From contig CM048843.1 in assembly GCA_026545765.1 (NCBI GenBank), positions 21,573,646 through 21,637,645 of the forward strand: 64,000 nucleotides of DNA, written 5' to 3'. The stretch is from Plantago major (taxonomy: Eukaryota > Streptophyta > Magnoliopsida > Lamiales > Plantaginaceae). This document shows, piece after piece, positions 10,281 to 20,860 of the stretch. Within the stretch, counting starts at the first letter, position 1; the number at the start of each line of letters is the position of its first letter. Made by a program: the position numbers and the translations under genes. The notes below the pieces were generated by a model. That model made no database searches. It saw only the letters and a program-made list of their open reading frames with translations, and was not told the origin of the DNA.

Positions 10281-10379
10281 AGGTTCACAGCCTTACCTGC
10301 TGAACCTAGATCCCCAGATAGGTGAAGGAACTTTGTCCATTTTCGAGGACTATTTATTTTGTGTGTTAAGTGTGCAGGT

Positions 10380-11405
10380 ATGTCTCTGAGTGATGCACCC
10401 ATTCTCAAACCAGAGAATTACGAGAAATGGAAAAATATAATGATGCTCCACCTTGAAGCCATAAGTGACGAATTGATCGAAGTGATAAAGAATGGCCCAA
10501 TAGTCATTCAACAACTCAAACAAGTCATGGAGGTTTCTAATGGTAGAGACAGAGATCAAAGCGAAGGATCTTCACAAACCGATGCGTCAACAAGTGGGAG
10601 ATCTACTAGTCAAGTCATTTACGAACCAAAGCCCAGAGAACTCTGGACATCGGAAGATGCCAAGAGAAATCGTCTGGATGGTCAAGCTCGTAATATCATC
10701 ATCAGATCGACACCTGAGCACATACTGATTAAAGCGTGGGTGCTAAAAGGCGAAAGTTGCTGGCGGTGATTGAAGAAATCTGCGGGATCGAGAAAACCAA
10801 AGAAAACAAGTTCGAAGTTCTCAAGTTGAAATTTCAAAATTTCAAACAAGGACCCACTGAAACTCTGGAAGAACTTGATTTCAGATTTACCACTCTCATG
10901 AGTGACATGGCAGCTCTTGGGGAAAGCAACAGATACTCCCAGTCAGAAAAGATTAAGACTATTGTCAGAAGTCTTAACCACAACTGGGAGCATACCAAAT
11001 TCTTTTATATTAACCAAGGAATGCCAAATATCACTCCAGTGGAACTTTTCTCTCATCTTCCTACTGTTGATTATGAGACAACTCAAAGAGAACAAACAAC
11101 TGAAAAGTTGCAAAACGTTGCTCTAGTCACTCAAGGAACTTTTGAAAAGAAGAAAAGCAAGGAAGAAACTGAGGATGCTCTTGCTGCAAAGCAAATGAGC
11201 AAATATATCAGTCGAGAAATTGAAAGAAGGAAAGCCAAAGAGAAGCTGAAAAAACATCTAGGCTCAAACTATCACCAGTACAAAAATATGCAAAGCTCGC
11301 TGAACAAGCCAGCTCAGAAAGCATCATGTACTGAGGAAGCAGAAATTGGAAACGATATCTGTTTCTATTGTCAGAAACCTGGCCACTTCAAGAAGGATTG
11401 TCCTG
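10380..11405 (+). pseudogene. Copia A gag, frameshifted and truncated after the zinc knuckle
   Basis: The start at 10380 (M-S-L-S-D-A-P-I-L-K) matches the gag start of copia B at 38370. The first frame runs to about 10769 and the rest continues in another frame from about 10736, so an indel lies in between. The second part has the UBN2-type gag core (E-E-L-D-F-R-F-T-T-L-M, then K-T-I-V-R-S-L-N) and a CCHC knuckle C-F-Y-C-Q-K-P-G-H-F-K-K-D-C near 11362-11403. Similarity to copia B stops directly after the knuckle at about 11405. No protease, integrase or reverse transcriptase follows. In life it would form the particle shell and bind element RNA. Confidence 0.85.
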
Positions 11406-11533
11406 CCAGCTGTTCCAAAGAACTCCTTTTCCTTGATATAAGAGACCTTATGTTGATGATGATTTTGAAGAGGGTGTATTGGATGATTTGAAGAAGAATG
11501 CTCTGAAGAAACTAAAGCAATCGAAGAAAAATT
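11406..11533 (+). pseudogene. Possible last exon of the gene fragment in the candidate Mutator-like element
   Basis: Directly after the copia gag breakpoint, one frame reads about 35 codons. It ends in a charged tail, D-D-D-F-E-E-G-V-L-D-D-L-K-K-N-A-L-K-K, and stops at TAG (11531-11533). The acidic-then-basic composition looks like a real protein terminus, and it is out of frame with the copia gag. TGTCTAG repeats typical of the other flank follow immediately. I do not recognise the family. Confidence 0.35.
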
Positions 11534-11860
11534 AGTGTTTTGAACTGATGATGATATTGTCTAGTTTTGTAACTGAATTGTCTAGTTTTGTAAATGAAGT
11601 GTCTAGTTTTATTACTTATCCAGAAATGTACTCAGTGAAACATAATTGTCTATATTGTCTAGTTTTTACATTATACTTGACCCGTTTTTAATGAATCCGG
11701 GTCAAAAGATCCGCGAAAAACCATAAAAAAAATCAAGTCGAGAAAAAAGGTATAATTGTCTAGTTTTAACATTTGAAGGGGACTTTCGGGACTTTCCTAT
11801 ATATAGGGGTCTTTCGCAAGACGGACTCAAGAAGTTATATTTATATTTTTTGAAAGTCCA

Positions 11861-11990
11861 GATCTGACATCCAAGCAACAAAATCTACCTCGTAAAAAGG
11901 ACTCATTGGATCCGACATCCGAACGATAAAATCTACCTGGACTTGACTCCTCGGATCCGACATCCGAGCAACAAAATTTTCCAAAGTCCT
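11861..11990 (+). repeat. Three degenerate tandem copies of a 45-47 bp unit
   Basis: Copies start at about 11862, 11908 and 11953 with GATCYGACATCCRA followed by ACAAAATCTACCT. No gene is visible between 11800 and 12160. A G homopolymer (about 12070-12085) precedes a GAGAGATA stretch. Confidence 0.7.
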
Positions 11991-12161
11991 AAGCCTTCAC
12001 GTTTGAACCTATCTCGCTTACAAATACCTCTTTTGCTACAGTCCGAGACAACTCGTCTCGGACTGTAAGAAAGGGGGGGGGGGGGGAGAGAGATAGGGGA
12101 AAGACAAGAGAGGACACAGATAAGAAAAATTTTCAAAGCTCACAAGATCGATCGCAAAAAG

Positions 12162-12358
12162 AAGCTCCCCGGACACTATAGTTCCACAACTATCTTCTAC
12201 AAAGATACTTGGAAACTAGGGGGACATATGTTGATACAGAAATATGTCCAAGGTGTCAAAGGCATTCTAAGCTCCCCGGACACTATAATTCCACAACTAT
12301 CTTCTATAAAGATACTTGGAAACTACGGGGACATATGTTGATACAGAAATATGTCCAT
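12162..12358 (+). repeat. Two tandem copies of a 107-bp unit
   Basis: AAGCTCCCCGGACACTATA begins copies at 12162 and 12269. The second copy diverges about 90 bases in, where the 39-bp array begins. The two copies differ at only a few positions, so the duplication looks recent. Confidence 0.85.
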
Positions 12359-12612
12359 GATGTCCTAACCGCTCCATCAGACTACAATCCTAAGTGTGAC
12401 GTCCTAACCGCTCTATCGGACTACAGTCCTAAGCGGGACGTCCTAACCTCTCTATCGAACTATAGTCCTAAGCGGGACGTCCTAACCGCTCTATCGGGCT
12501 ACAGTCCTAAGCGTGACGTCCTAACCGCTCTATCGGACTATAGTCCTAAGAGGGACGTCCTAACCGCTCTATCGGACTACAGTCCTAAGCATGACGTCCT
12601 AACCGAACCAAC
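12359..12612 (+). repeat. 39-bp minisatellite, six full units plus a partial
   Basis: Units begin at 12359, 12398, 12437, 12476, 12515, 12554 and (partial) 12593, each starting GAYGTCCTAACC. Because 39 is a multiple of three, the array stays open and reads as a 13-residue repeat, D-V-L-T-A-L-S-D-Y-S-P-K-R, in the frame of 12209-12706. There are no spacers, so it is not a CRISPR array. I see no independent evidence that it is translated. Confidence 0.92.
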
Positions 12613-13195
12613 CTATTGGGTCATAGGTCTATCAAGACATTGGGCCATGGGCTTAATAGAGCATTGTTGGCGCAATCTGAGCCTTACACTTGGCGTGATC
12701 TTGTGAGTCCTCCCTTTCTCAAGGGAAACCTATAAATATGGACATATCCTCATAATGCAAAGTAAGTCAAGTCTTCTTCTCAGACTCTTACCTTCCCTAC
12801 TACTATATAGAGTAGATCTTCAGTCTCTCTTGAGTAAAGTCTCGGACTGGTTTGACACTTAGCAAACCGGGTCTACGGTCCTAACCCCCCCCCCCCCCTC
12901 TCCAAGCTACTTGTGCAGGTCCTACGCGTCGCCTCTTATCAGTACGATGCTTCTTACGGGCTTCTACTCTTTGGTCCTTACAAGAAAGGTGGTCTTGGTA
13001 CTTAGCGTGAAGGAAGGCAAGGGAAATTCATTTAAGCTTAGGATCTCGGGTTGTTACACGTTGGCTCTTAAGAGTGTGGTGGTTCTTACCTAAGAGTGTG
13101 GTGGTTCTTACCTAAAGGTATGCTACTTATTGTGTGTGGAGCAATTTAAGGAGCAATCTCTAAGTGGTTGGGGGACTTATACCCTCAACACCTGC
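12613..13195 (+). other. LTR-like or promoter-like block, unassigned
   Basis: A TATA-like CCTATAAATATGG lies at about 12730, followed by pyrimidine-rich leader sequence and a long C run at about 12885-12898. A 22-bp direct repeat (TAAGAGTGTGGTGGTTCTTACC) occurs twice, at about 13069 and 13091. The block ends ACCCTCAACA, a possible LTR end. I find no matching second LTR, so the element type stays open. Confidence 0.35.
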
Positions 13196-14095
13196 CACAC
13201 CATGAAATTTTCTAGTGATAAGTCAATCAAAGGCTCCAAGGGTGTTAATTAGTTTCTGAGACGGGAACTCACGTAACCATTAAAAGAGTCTACAAGTTTC
13301 TGAGAGATACATAAGAAAAGGAAGAAAATACTGAGACAGGAACTCAGTCGTCAGAAACTTTGACAATTTGCTATTTCAGAAAGATACTTGAAATGGGTAT
13401 TCATATATCAAAGGCATTGGAGAAAAAGCCACTTAGAAAGGTCTCTGAAATGGGTATTCAGAAACCATGAGACATCTAGTCAGGGGGAACACAAAAGAAG
13501 AATAGTTTGACAAAAAAGATAATTCCTATCAGAAGTCAAATATCTCTTTTATGTTGAAAATTTCCTTTCTTGTGAAATATTTCAAACATGTACTGGACGA
13601 TGTTTCTGAGAAGTTGAAAGACACTTAGGTGAGTTGTGACAAATTACATTGATGGGGCACAATTACATGTGTTGATTGATATCATTGCTCTGAGACTCAA
13701 TCTCAACCCTTCAGAAAATAACGCTTGTAATTCAATGGCCAAGATGTGTCCACTAACCCCACTTGCGCAGTAACCAAGTAACTGACCCCACTTGCATTAA
13801 ATGCAATAACGCTTTTTCGCCATGCCTATGCAGAACTGCGAGTATTATACATACAGAATTCATCTGTATCGCATGTACTTGCATTGCTATATAAAGGCGG
13901 ATTTGGCAAAGAAGAACACTTTTGCCTAATCCCACAAATCACTTGCACGAAAATAGGAAAAACCTTCCTAATCTTCTCTCCAAAAACTCACAAATTTGTC
14001 TGAATCTCTGCTAAGTATTTCTGCAAAGAAATCTTTGTCGATTCCGACCACGACTCTCATCTCTCTATTCCTTACTCTCTATATAAATACTCGAG
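13196..14095 (+). promoter_or_regulatory. Upstream region of the retroelement-like ORF at 14096, with TATA box
   Basis: No gene is seen here. A TATA box (GCTATATAAAGG) sits at about 13888, roughly 200 bases before the ATG at 14096, with CT-rich leader sequence in between. Short direct repeats containing GAGACRGGAACTCA and GGTATTCA occur between 13255 and 13470. Confidence 0.45.
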
Positions 14096-14143
14096 ATGGC
14101 ACCCAAAAAAGCAGCATCAAAATCCCAAATTTCATGGTACTGC
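14096..14143 (+). pseudogene. First 16 codons of a retroelement-like ORF, cut by CACTA-1
   Basis: An ATG at 14096 begins M-A-P-K-K-A-A-S-K-S and reaches 14143, where CACTA-1 is inserted after TGC. The same sequence resumes after the second TGC at 21992-21994. The TATA box at about 13888 fits as its promoter. The continuation at 21995-22365 is described separately. Confidence 0.55.
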
Positions 14144-14470
14144 CACTACAAAAAATCTGGCCTGTAGACGGATAGATCCGTCGCTACTGCCGACTATCCA
14201 TCGCCTCAGCTGACGGATCGAGGCGGATAGAAAATCCGCCGCCTCGAGTAATAATGACGACGGATTGACTGTCCAATTATTTTTTTTTAATTCCGAAATT
14301 TAGCGACGGATAGATTCTATCCGTCGCTAAATATAGCGACGGATAGATTCTATCCGTCGCTATATGATTCTATCCGTCGCTAAATATTTTAATTGGACTA
14401 GTGACGGAATTTGAAATTCCGTCACTAATTCCGTCACTGTGAATTCCGTCACTAATTCCGTCACTATTTA
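14144..14470. repeat. CACTA-1 left terminus with subterminal repeats
   Basis: CACTACAAAAAATC is followed by at least ten direct and inverted copies of GCGACGGATA-type motifs, often as back-to-back palindromes with ATCCGTCGC. A cluster of GTGACGGAATT motifs follows. In En/Spm such motifs bind TNPA. Confidence 0.88.
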
Positions 14471-14637
14471 TTTCATATTAATCCCTATTTTTCGTAGTTC
14501 ACCTATTTAATCAATATAATGTTCGATAATAAATCAATAATACGAAAAATGTTTCAATGAATAAAAAAGTAATATTGAATGGAGAAATTATCCAAACAAG
14601 TGTAAATATGAAAAAAATCGAACATACGGATACATAA

Positions 14638-16670
14638 CTAGCTATCGACGGGGTGGGGTGGGTGATGGCGGGCTGGACATGAGCTGCTCCATTCAGAATC
14701 AAGGCGCCGTTCTCCTCCTTCGTTCTCTGTCAAGCGCTCCATCTCGTCCTTTGTTGCTCCATCTCTTGAGTTAGCGAGCAACATGTTCCGGACCGCGATC
14801 GCACCATTTCGAGACACGGTCCTGTGTAAACCGGACGTCTGGCTTTGGGGCGATGATGAGGAGCACGGACTAGCCAGATGCAAACCGAGGCTCCAGTCCA
14901 TATATTCGTCCTTTCTTGTCCGGTTTGTTGACCTCTAGGAAGATGTTGTCAACTTGTTGATTGACAACACATCACCGTCTCGTCCTCACCTTTCGCCACC
15001 TGAGCATCAACCTCAGCCTGAAATCGTAAATAGCAGATATAATGATCAGTTACTGTTTTAAAAAAGTAACTTGTAATAGTGTACAAATATGAACTTTAAG
15101 CAACATAAACATACCGCAATAGACGATGCCCGACAGTCGGTCCATACCCGCATATACCTTGGCTTCTTGAAGATGGCATACTTGGATGTCACCTCCCCGT
15201 GCCACTGAATCAAACCAGATCTAGTCAACAATTTATCATCTACAAGTAATAGAGCATACGTAATGCTAGATTGCAAAAACACATATATCCGCACCGATTG
15301 ATAATAATCGATGATGAGATCGCCTCCCAAGGTGGTGAACGGCCCTTCTGCCGTGTCGGTAGGATGCCCGGTTACACTGTTGGTCAAGCAACGTCTGGAC
15401 ATCGATTCGGCGCCGATGAGCATCCCAAAGGGCCCACTCGTTGCATCAACTTTGTGGAGGATTGGGCCACCCGATCCCGAATGGCCTTCCACGTCACAGA
15501 CCATATCCTCAGAGTTTGGATCCCAGGTCAGTAAACACGCCAGATCTGTGGGATCAACTCTCTTGAATGAAGTACTCCTTCTACATTCCCAATTTCATAC
15601 AACATCCAAAGTCAATACATGTCCTAACAACATAATGTATATGGTGACTAACATATCAACCAAATAAAGTGGCTAACATACCACTCACATATAGTGGCTA
15701 ACATACCACTCACATATAGTGGCTAACATACCACTCACATTGTCCTAAAATTTACTAACACAATGAAGCATAACATATCACCCAAATAAAGTGGCTAACA
15801 TACCACTCACATTGTCCTAAAATTTACTAACACAATGGTGACTAACATATCACCCAAATAAAGTGGCTAACATACCACTCACATACATTGGCTAACATAC
15901 CACTCACATTGTCCTAAAATTTACTAACACAATGGTGACTAACATATCACCCAAATAAAGTGGCTAACATACCACTCACATACAGTGGCTAACATACCAC
16001 TCACATTGTCCTAAAATTTACTAACACAATGGTGACTAACATATCACCCAAATAAAGTGGCTAACATACCACTCACATACAGTGGCTAACATACCACTCA
16101 TATTAAAACGATTAATTATAATTACAAACAAATGAATGTCATATTTTAACTTACCCTCAGCTCATCGAAGTACTCGGCCCTCATGCGCTCCGAGATGTGG
16201 CTCCAACACTCACCACCCTGCCCCGGTGGCTCTCTCCTGCTCCGGAAGATGTCACCTAGTTTGTTGTGCACCTCCCGAGGCCATAAGTCATTGTCAATGT
16301 ATAAGATACAAGAAACGAATATGCATTACTTTAGTACAACAATTTATACTTGTCAACTATCATTATCGGTTATGTTTTAGATATTTAAGAAGAATGTATA
16401 ATACTTACTTGGCGGGACCAATAGGAAAATCACAGTAAGTCAGTCCACGTGACGTTGGGATTGTTTGGATCGAACACGAGGTAGGGACAATCGTGGTCGT
16501 CCTCCAAAGATGTGTCCGGCCGACCGGTAGAGCCACGGTTGCTCTCTCCGCCTCGGGGTCTCGGGAATCCGAGACCTGTCCCGATCTTGAGCCCTCCACG
16601 TCGACGGTGTCCCGACCCACCACTATCATCTTGCCACTGCGTGGGGGACGATAGGTGGACGGACCTCATG
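14638..16670 (-). pseudogene. CACTA-1 TNPA-like gene (plant transposase, Ptta/En/Spm type), broken
   Basis: Read on the minus strand, the first exon (16669-16405) contains D-C-P-Y-L-V-F-D-P-N-N-P-N-V and ends near a GT. The intron holds the hairpin array 15642-16098, and its acceptor lies near 15590 (GGAATGTAG in minus orientation). The next exon (about 15590-15230) reads through a G-G-P-I-L-H-K-V-D and T-L-G-G-D-L-I-I-D-Y-Y region typical of this family. The last part (about 14940-14638) covers the C-terminus, including G-L-x-L-A-S-P. Homologous exons occur in CACTA-2 and CACTA-3 in the same order. The family binds subterminal repeats. Stops and frame changes make this copy non-functional. 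Confidence 0.72.
15642..16098 (-). repeat. Tandem hairpin array in the TNPA-like intron of CACTA-1
   Basis: About ten copies of AGTGGCTAACATACCACT alternate with several GGTGACTAACATATCACC units (good copies at about 15837, 15934 and 16031). In the sense (minus) orientation both have the loop TATGTTAG. The stems AGTGG/CCACT and GGTGA/TCACC differ by paired, compensating changes. A spacer containing TTGTCCTAAAATTTACTAAC recurs too. The array lies between the intron donor near 16155 and the acceptor near 15590. Confidence 0.93.
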
Positions 16671-16949
16671 ACATCTGCAAAAAATGTAATAAATACAATA
16701 AAAATGTGTTAGTACGAGTTATAATACATAATGATTATAATAACACATATAATTACTCATAATACACATAATATACCGTTATCGTCGTCCTCTAAGACTA
16801 CATATTGGTCCTCGTCGGATCAAACACTCATCATCCGCTTCTATGGGATCTTACGCTTGTTTATCGACATCCTCTTGTTGGTACGAGTTCGTAATTGAGT
16901 CGTCTTTCTCAATGTACTCCACTTTCGAGCGAAACGAATAGGTACCGCA

Positions 16950-17745
16950 TGACTAACCATTCCCCTTATCGCGTTTTACGCTTGGATATTCAAGAAACAC
17001 CACTTGTCGGCTTGAGTCGCGAATAAATGGTTCATACTTGGTTCGGTACCTCTTCTTTTGGTTCACATCAACCATTTCAAACCGCTTCGTTCTTCCTCGT
17101 ACCTCTGGATTAGGATCATACCACTCAACGTCAAACAAGAAGGTTCGTTTAAATGGCAATCCGAATATTCAATCCTCACAATTCGTTTTAGCTTGCGTGG
17201 AAATCAAACAAAGTAGCGTCTCCATACTCTTACGCACCATTAACACACACCCGGAGTTGCTTGTCGCCATGGCCGTGTTACATTCATCGTGTGGAACCTA
17301 AGGCCATTGACTATATAACACAGGAATGTAGACCTTTTGAATGGACCCTCTGCGAGAGCCTTTAAGTATATGCATGTGGCGTTGTTAATAGGATTCGGAC
17401 ATACTCTGGAATCAATGGAAATCTGAGGAATTTTTGAGTCAAGTAGTTCCTCTAGTGTATCCTCGTCATCGAGGATTTTCTTCCAAACAACGCTTTTGAA
17501 AAAGCGCAAACATTGATTCATTGATAAGTCTATAATTGAAGTAGAGACTTGCGTAGCTATATTAAAATTTAAATAAATGGTTCTTGACCTGCAAAATAGT
17601 ACCATATCTTTGACCTCAACCCAAAGACAATTCGTGAGGACATAATATTGAAATGCTTTCAACTCTTTATCCGTAAGATATTCTTTCTTAGCTGCACCAA
17701 GAGGTCTCCGATACCACGAAGACAGATAGGGAAAACTCATCATCC
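16950..17745 (-). pseudogene. CACTA-1 TNP2 transposase, C-terminal DUF4218/DUF4216-like region
   Basis: Two open segments on the minus strand form the end of the transposase. The 17743-17240 segment has a Y-L-S-S-W-Y-R-R-P-L-G start and later A-L-A-E-G-P and Y-I-V-N-G-L-R-F-H-T motifs. The 17159-16953 segment has F-L-F-D-V-E-W-Y-D-P and F-L-E-Y-P-S motifs of the DUF4216 region. The corresponding part of CACTA-3 at 52919-53620 is one intact open frame, which shows the original layout. In this copy a frameshift lies between the two segments. Confidence 0.82.
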
Positions 17746-19500
17746 GCTTGAACTACGAATGTATACGCATTTCGAGCGGCCTTGCCTTCGTAGGGACGTG
17801 TTCATCAAAGTAATAAGAGCGAAGGTTGCGTTTCCTCTCGAATGTAGGCATTGGCAATCGATCCTTCAGGTTTACCTTTGTTGTTGACATACTTCTTCAA
17901 TTTCCCCAAGTACCTCTCGAATGGATACATCCATTAATACTGAACTGGTCCAGCAAGTCTCGCTTCATGTGGAAGGTGCCGTGAAGTGCTCCATAGAATC
18001 AAACCATTTCGGTGGAAAGATACGCTCGAGCTTGCATAGAATCAATGGTATGTTCCTTTCAAGATTTTCCAACACTTTGTCAAGAACCACCCTTGTGCCT
18101 AAATTTTTGAAAAATAAGCTAAACACGGTGATAGCAGTCATTACATGTTTCGTAAGCAGATCTCGAAATGCTACCGGGATAAGCCTCTCCATGAACACAT
18201 GTGATCGTGACTCTTCATCCCATAAACCTTTGTCTTCTTCAAATCCACACCTCTCTAAATTTGAGGCGTAATTATCCGAAACTCAATGCCTCACCCAATC
18301 AAACAAAATTGACCTAGAAGCGTTGTCAATTGTGTAGCACGCTACCACTTACCATTCTCATCCTTCTTTGTCCACTCAGGCCTTTTACACCACGTCGACA
18401 ACTCGGATCTAGACTTCGCATGGTCCTTTGTTTTTCCCTCAATGTTGCAAAGTGTATTGAATAAGTTCTCGAACACGTTCTTCTCAATGTGCATGAAATC
18501 TAAGTTGTGACGGATAAGAAGACTGCTCCAGTAAGGCAAGTCCCAGAAGATGCTTCTCTTCCTCCAACCACATTTTTACCAATTTTCTCGTTATGCTTCA
18601 TCCACCCAAGCTCACCTTCATAAGACCCAATCTATCAATCTCCGCAAGAATTTGTGCACCAGTAAGTCTTATCTGGGCTTTTTTGTTGACGACTTTATTT
18701 TTCAAGAATTGATCCTTGTTCTTCCTGAACGGATGGTCACTTTCTAGCAACCTACGACAATCAAACCAACAAAATTTTCCACTACCCTTGATCTAAATGC
18801 ATCTATCCTCCAAGCAATGCGGACATGCATATTTCACGATGTTTTCCTTCCAGATAGCATGGAGTATGCAGAAGTCACTCACGGTCAAAGAAGAGCTCTC
18901 AAGGTGAAGTTCTTTTTGTCGACACATCATATCTTGATACCATCCGTCCACAACTCGATCAGCTCCTTGATTAGGGGTTGCAAGAAAACATCCAACGTCA
19001 GTCCAGGATCTTTCGGCCCAGGCACCAATGCAGTCAGAAACATGAATGGCTCCTTCATGCACTCACCGGGCGATTATGCAGTGTGAGCATAATCGCCAAC
19101 AAGAGTATTTACGTTCACTACCGAGCAGGTTAAAACCATCCGCATACAAAGTCCCAAACGTACATTTCTAGATTCGGCCGCAAACTCTGGATATGTCTGT
19201 CAAACGATTTCCATGCGGGTGAGTCTGTGGATGGTCCATTCTACCACCTTGACATTATCCGAGATTACTTCTCCTTGTGCCACCGCATTTTATCCATGAA
19301 GCACTTGAAGCATACAATCTTTTCAAACGAGGTGCTTGAGGGAAGTACCACATTTTCTTATGTGAGAGATTTTTCTTTTGTCGTTTCTTTGCAGCCCCCT
19401 CCTTGTAACGCTTGTACCGTTCCTTACCACAGAACTTGCATTCTATTAGATCTGCATCCTCCTCCCAATATATCATGCACATTTTGGACAATCCGATATG
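17746..19500 (-). pseudogene. CACTA-1 TNP2 transposase catalytic region (Transposase_21), broken
   Basis: Minus-strand fragments in several frames spell the transposase body. 19491-19255 has M-C-M-I-Y-W-E-E-D-A-D-L and C-K-F-C-G-K-x-R-Y-K-R. 19062-18793 has the V-K-Y-A-C-P-H-C-L-E-D block. 18539-18342 has L-P-Y-W-like, R-H-N-L-D-F-M-H-I-E-K-N-V and T-W-C-K-R-P-E. 18198-17965 has a V-F-S-L-F-F-K-N-L-G segment and W-F-D-S-M-E-H-F of the DUF4218-type region. These motifs are diagnostic of TNP2/TNPD, which cuts and joins CACTA ends. At least five frame changes are needed to read it through. Confidence 0.85.
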
Positions 19501-19889
19501 GTTACCACAAAATTTCTAATCCCGCATCTTTTCTTCGCTTGGTAAAGTTGGTGGGAACTAGGTTTTCTTCGGACAAAGGTCCGACATTACGTCAACCCAT
19601 TCATTGAAGCTCGTTTGATTCGGCCATTAGCCTTACAACTCATTAGCCGAGATAACAAAGACAACTCGGTGAGCTTACACCGGGTAAACCGGCTTCCTTG
19701 ATGATTCTAACAAGTCAAAGAACAACCGATCCTCGGATTCGTGGTTCCTCCACCTCCACCTCGGTTTCATGTTGGTTGTGTCCACGAACTCCGCCCTACA
19801 AAGATCGTACACCATTTGTTCGACTCGAGCTCGAATAGCATCACCTTGATTGGGATTGTTCCCGACTTGTTCATTTTTCTCTTCCTTCC

Positions 19890-20190
19890 ACGTTATGCGT
19901 ATTGGTCATATGTATTGGGCCGGTCTTGCTTCCTCACCATGATGATTCCATACCGTACTGTGCAGAATCCATTTTCCTCAAGTCTTTGGACTACCACTTT
20001 AGGAGTCACGTATTGCTTGTTTACTGCCTTTGTTTCATTGCACAAGGACACTTTATCAACCCATCCTTTACACAAGCCGGTTGACATTGCAAATTCAATG
20101 AAACCTTCAACCCCTTTCGGAAAACTCCATTGAACTCTGCCATTGAGAGTACGACAATACATCCATCCACGATCGGTATTCATTGAATAA
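19890..20190 (-). pseudogene. CACTA-1 transposase-associated N-terminal domain
   Basis: The minus-strand frame 20183-19893 starts M-N-T-D-R-G-W-M-Y-C-R-T, followed by F-P-K-G-V-E-G-F-I-E-F-A. That is the pattern of the transposase-associated domain at the start of TNP2 proteins. The usual C-P-C-x2-C cysteine cluster is degraded in this copy. The next stretch (19890-19500) is non-open but still similar to the linker before the M-C-M-I-Y-W motif. Confidence 0.78.
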
Positions 20191-20372
20191 TTAGATAATA
20201 ACCTGACACGTTTGAATTCATTAGATCGAGTTCTTTCATTTACGATAATAAATCAATTTTAATATAAGTTATATTAGCTCCAGTCAATTGTTACGGCATT
20301 ACATAATATAAGTTACATCAGCTTCAATTTTACCATAATGTTTGGTTTCATATATATATAAACTAATGATTA

Positions 20373-20860
20373 CTAGTTATACAAGCTCAGAGAGACAAAC
20401 GGATCAAACTCCTCATTCTCATGCACCCCCTCCTCATCACTTGTGGCGCTCCTACCACAGAACTTGCATTCCAACAGATCTACATCCTCCTCCCAATACA
20501 CCATGCACATGTTCCGACATGAAGGCACTCGATAGGCCCCAAACCGCCTCTCCCTCCATTGGAGGTATGACATGGACGGTGCTTCCTCACCGTGATGAAT
20601 CCATACATGATACTCAGGCATGAATCCATAACGTCGCAAGTGCTCGAATACTGCTGTAGGCGTCATAAATTGCTTGTTTCTGCAGGTTTCCAATGTGCAA
20701 GGACACTTTATCAACCCCCAATTGTACAAAACCGGACGTCCCATGGCAAACGAGATGAAACCTTTAACCCTTCTACAAAACTCCTACAAACTCGCCATTT
20801 ACCGCAAATGCGATCGTACATCCATGAGCAGGAATTCATTGTATATATACTTTATTTTTA
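20373..20860 (-). pseudogene. Second, internally deleted copy of the TNP2 5' region in CACTA-1
   Basis: The minus strand from about 20850 reads S-W-M-Y-D-R, then F-V-E-G-L-K, I-K-C-P-C-T-L-E-T-C-R-N-K, Y-H-V-W-I-H-H-G-E-E and R-N-M-C-M-V-Y-W-E-E-D-V-D-L-L-E-C-K-F-C-G. This repeats the transposase-associated domain and joins it directly to the later zinc-like C-K-F-C-G region. About 130 codons of linker present in the main copy are missing. It sits upstream of the main copy in the direction of transcription. CACTA-2 derives from this copy. It may be a partial duplication or an acquired fragment. Confidence 0.72.

Larger units (their letters stand above)
7107..11798. mobile_element. Candidate Mutator-like element carrying a gene fragment (interrupted by copia A)
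   Basis: The ends look like long diverged terminal inverted repeats. The left end (from about 7107) and the reverse complement of the right end (to about 11798) share AGGARAGT, then AAAGTCCCCTT, and further in TTTCGCGG followed by the GGGTCAA motif, over about 120 bases. The interior holds a gene-like start at 7484, a gene-like last exon at 11406-11533, and copies of TGTCTAGTTTTTACAT on both sides of the copia insertion. That shows both flanks belonged to one unit. No transposase is visible. The flanking 9-mers (AT-rich) do not match clearly, so the boundary is uncertain. A plain pseudogene with chance end similarity is the alternative. Confidence 0.4.

Noticed and set aside
12359..12612. Regular repeats suggestive of a CRISPR array
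   Set aside because: Units are contiguous without spacers, and the setting is a plant nuclear genome. It is a minisatellite.
15642..16098. Second regular repeat array that could be taken for CRISPR
   Set aside because: Spacers are themselves repeated and the array lies in a CACTA intron. The hairpins are transposon features.
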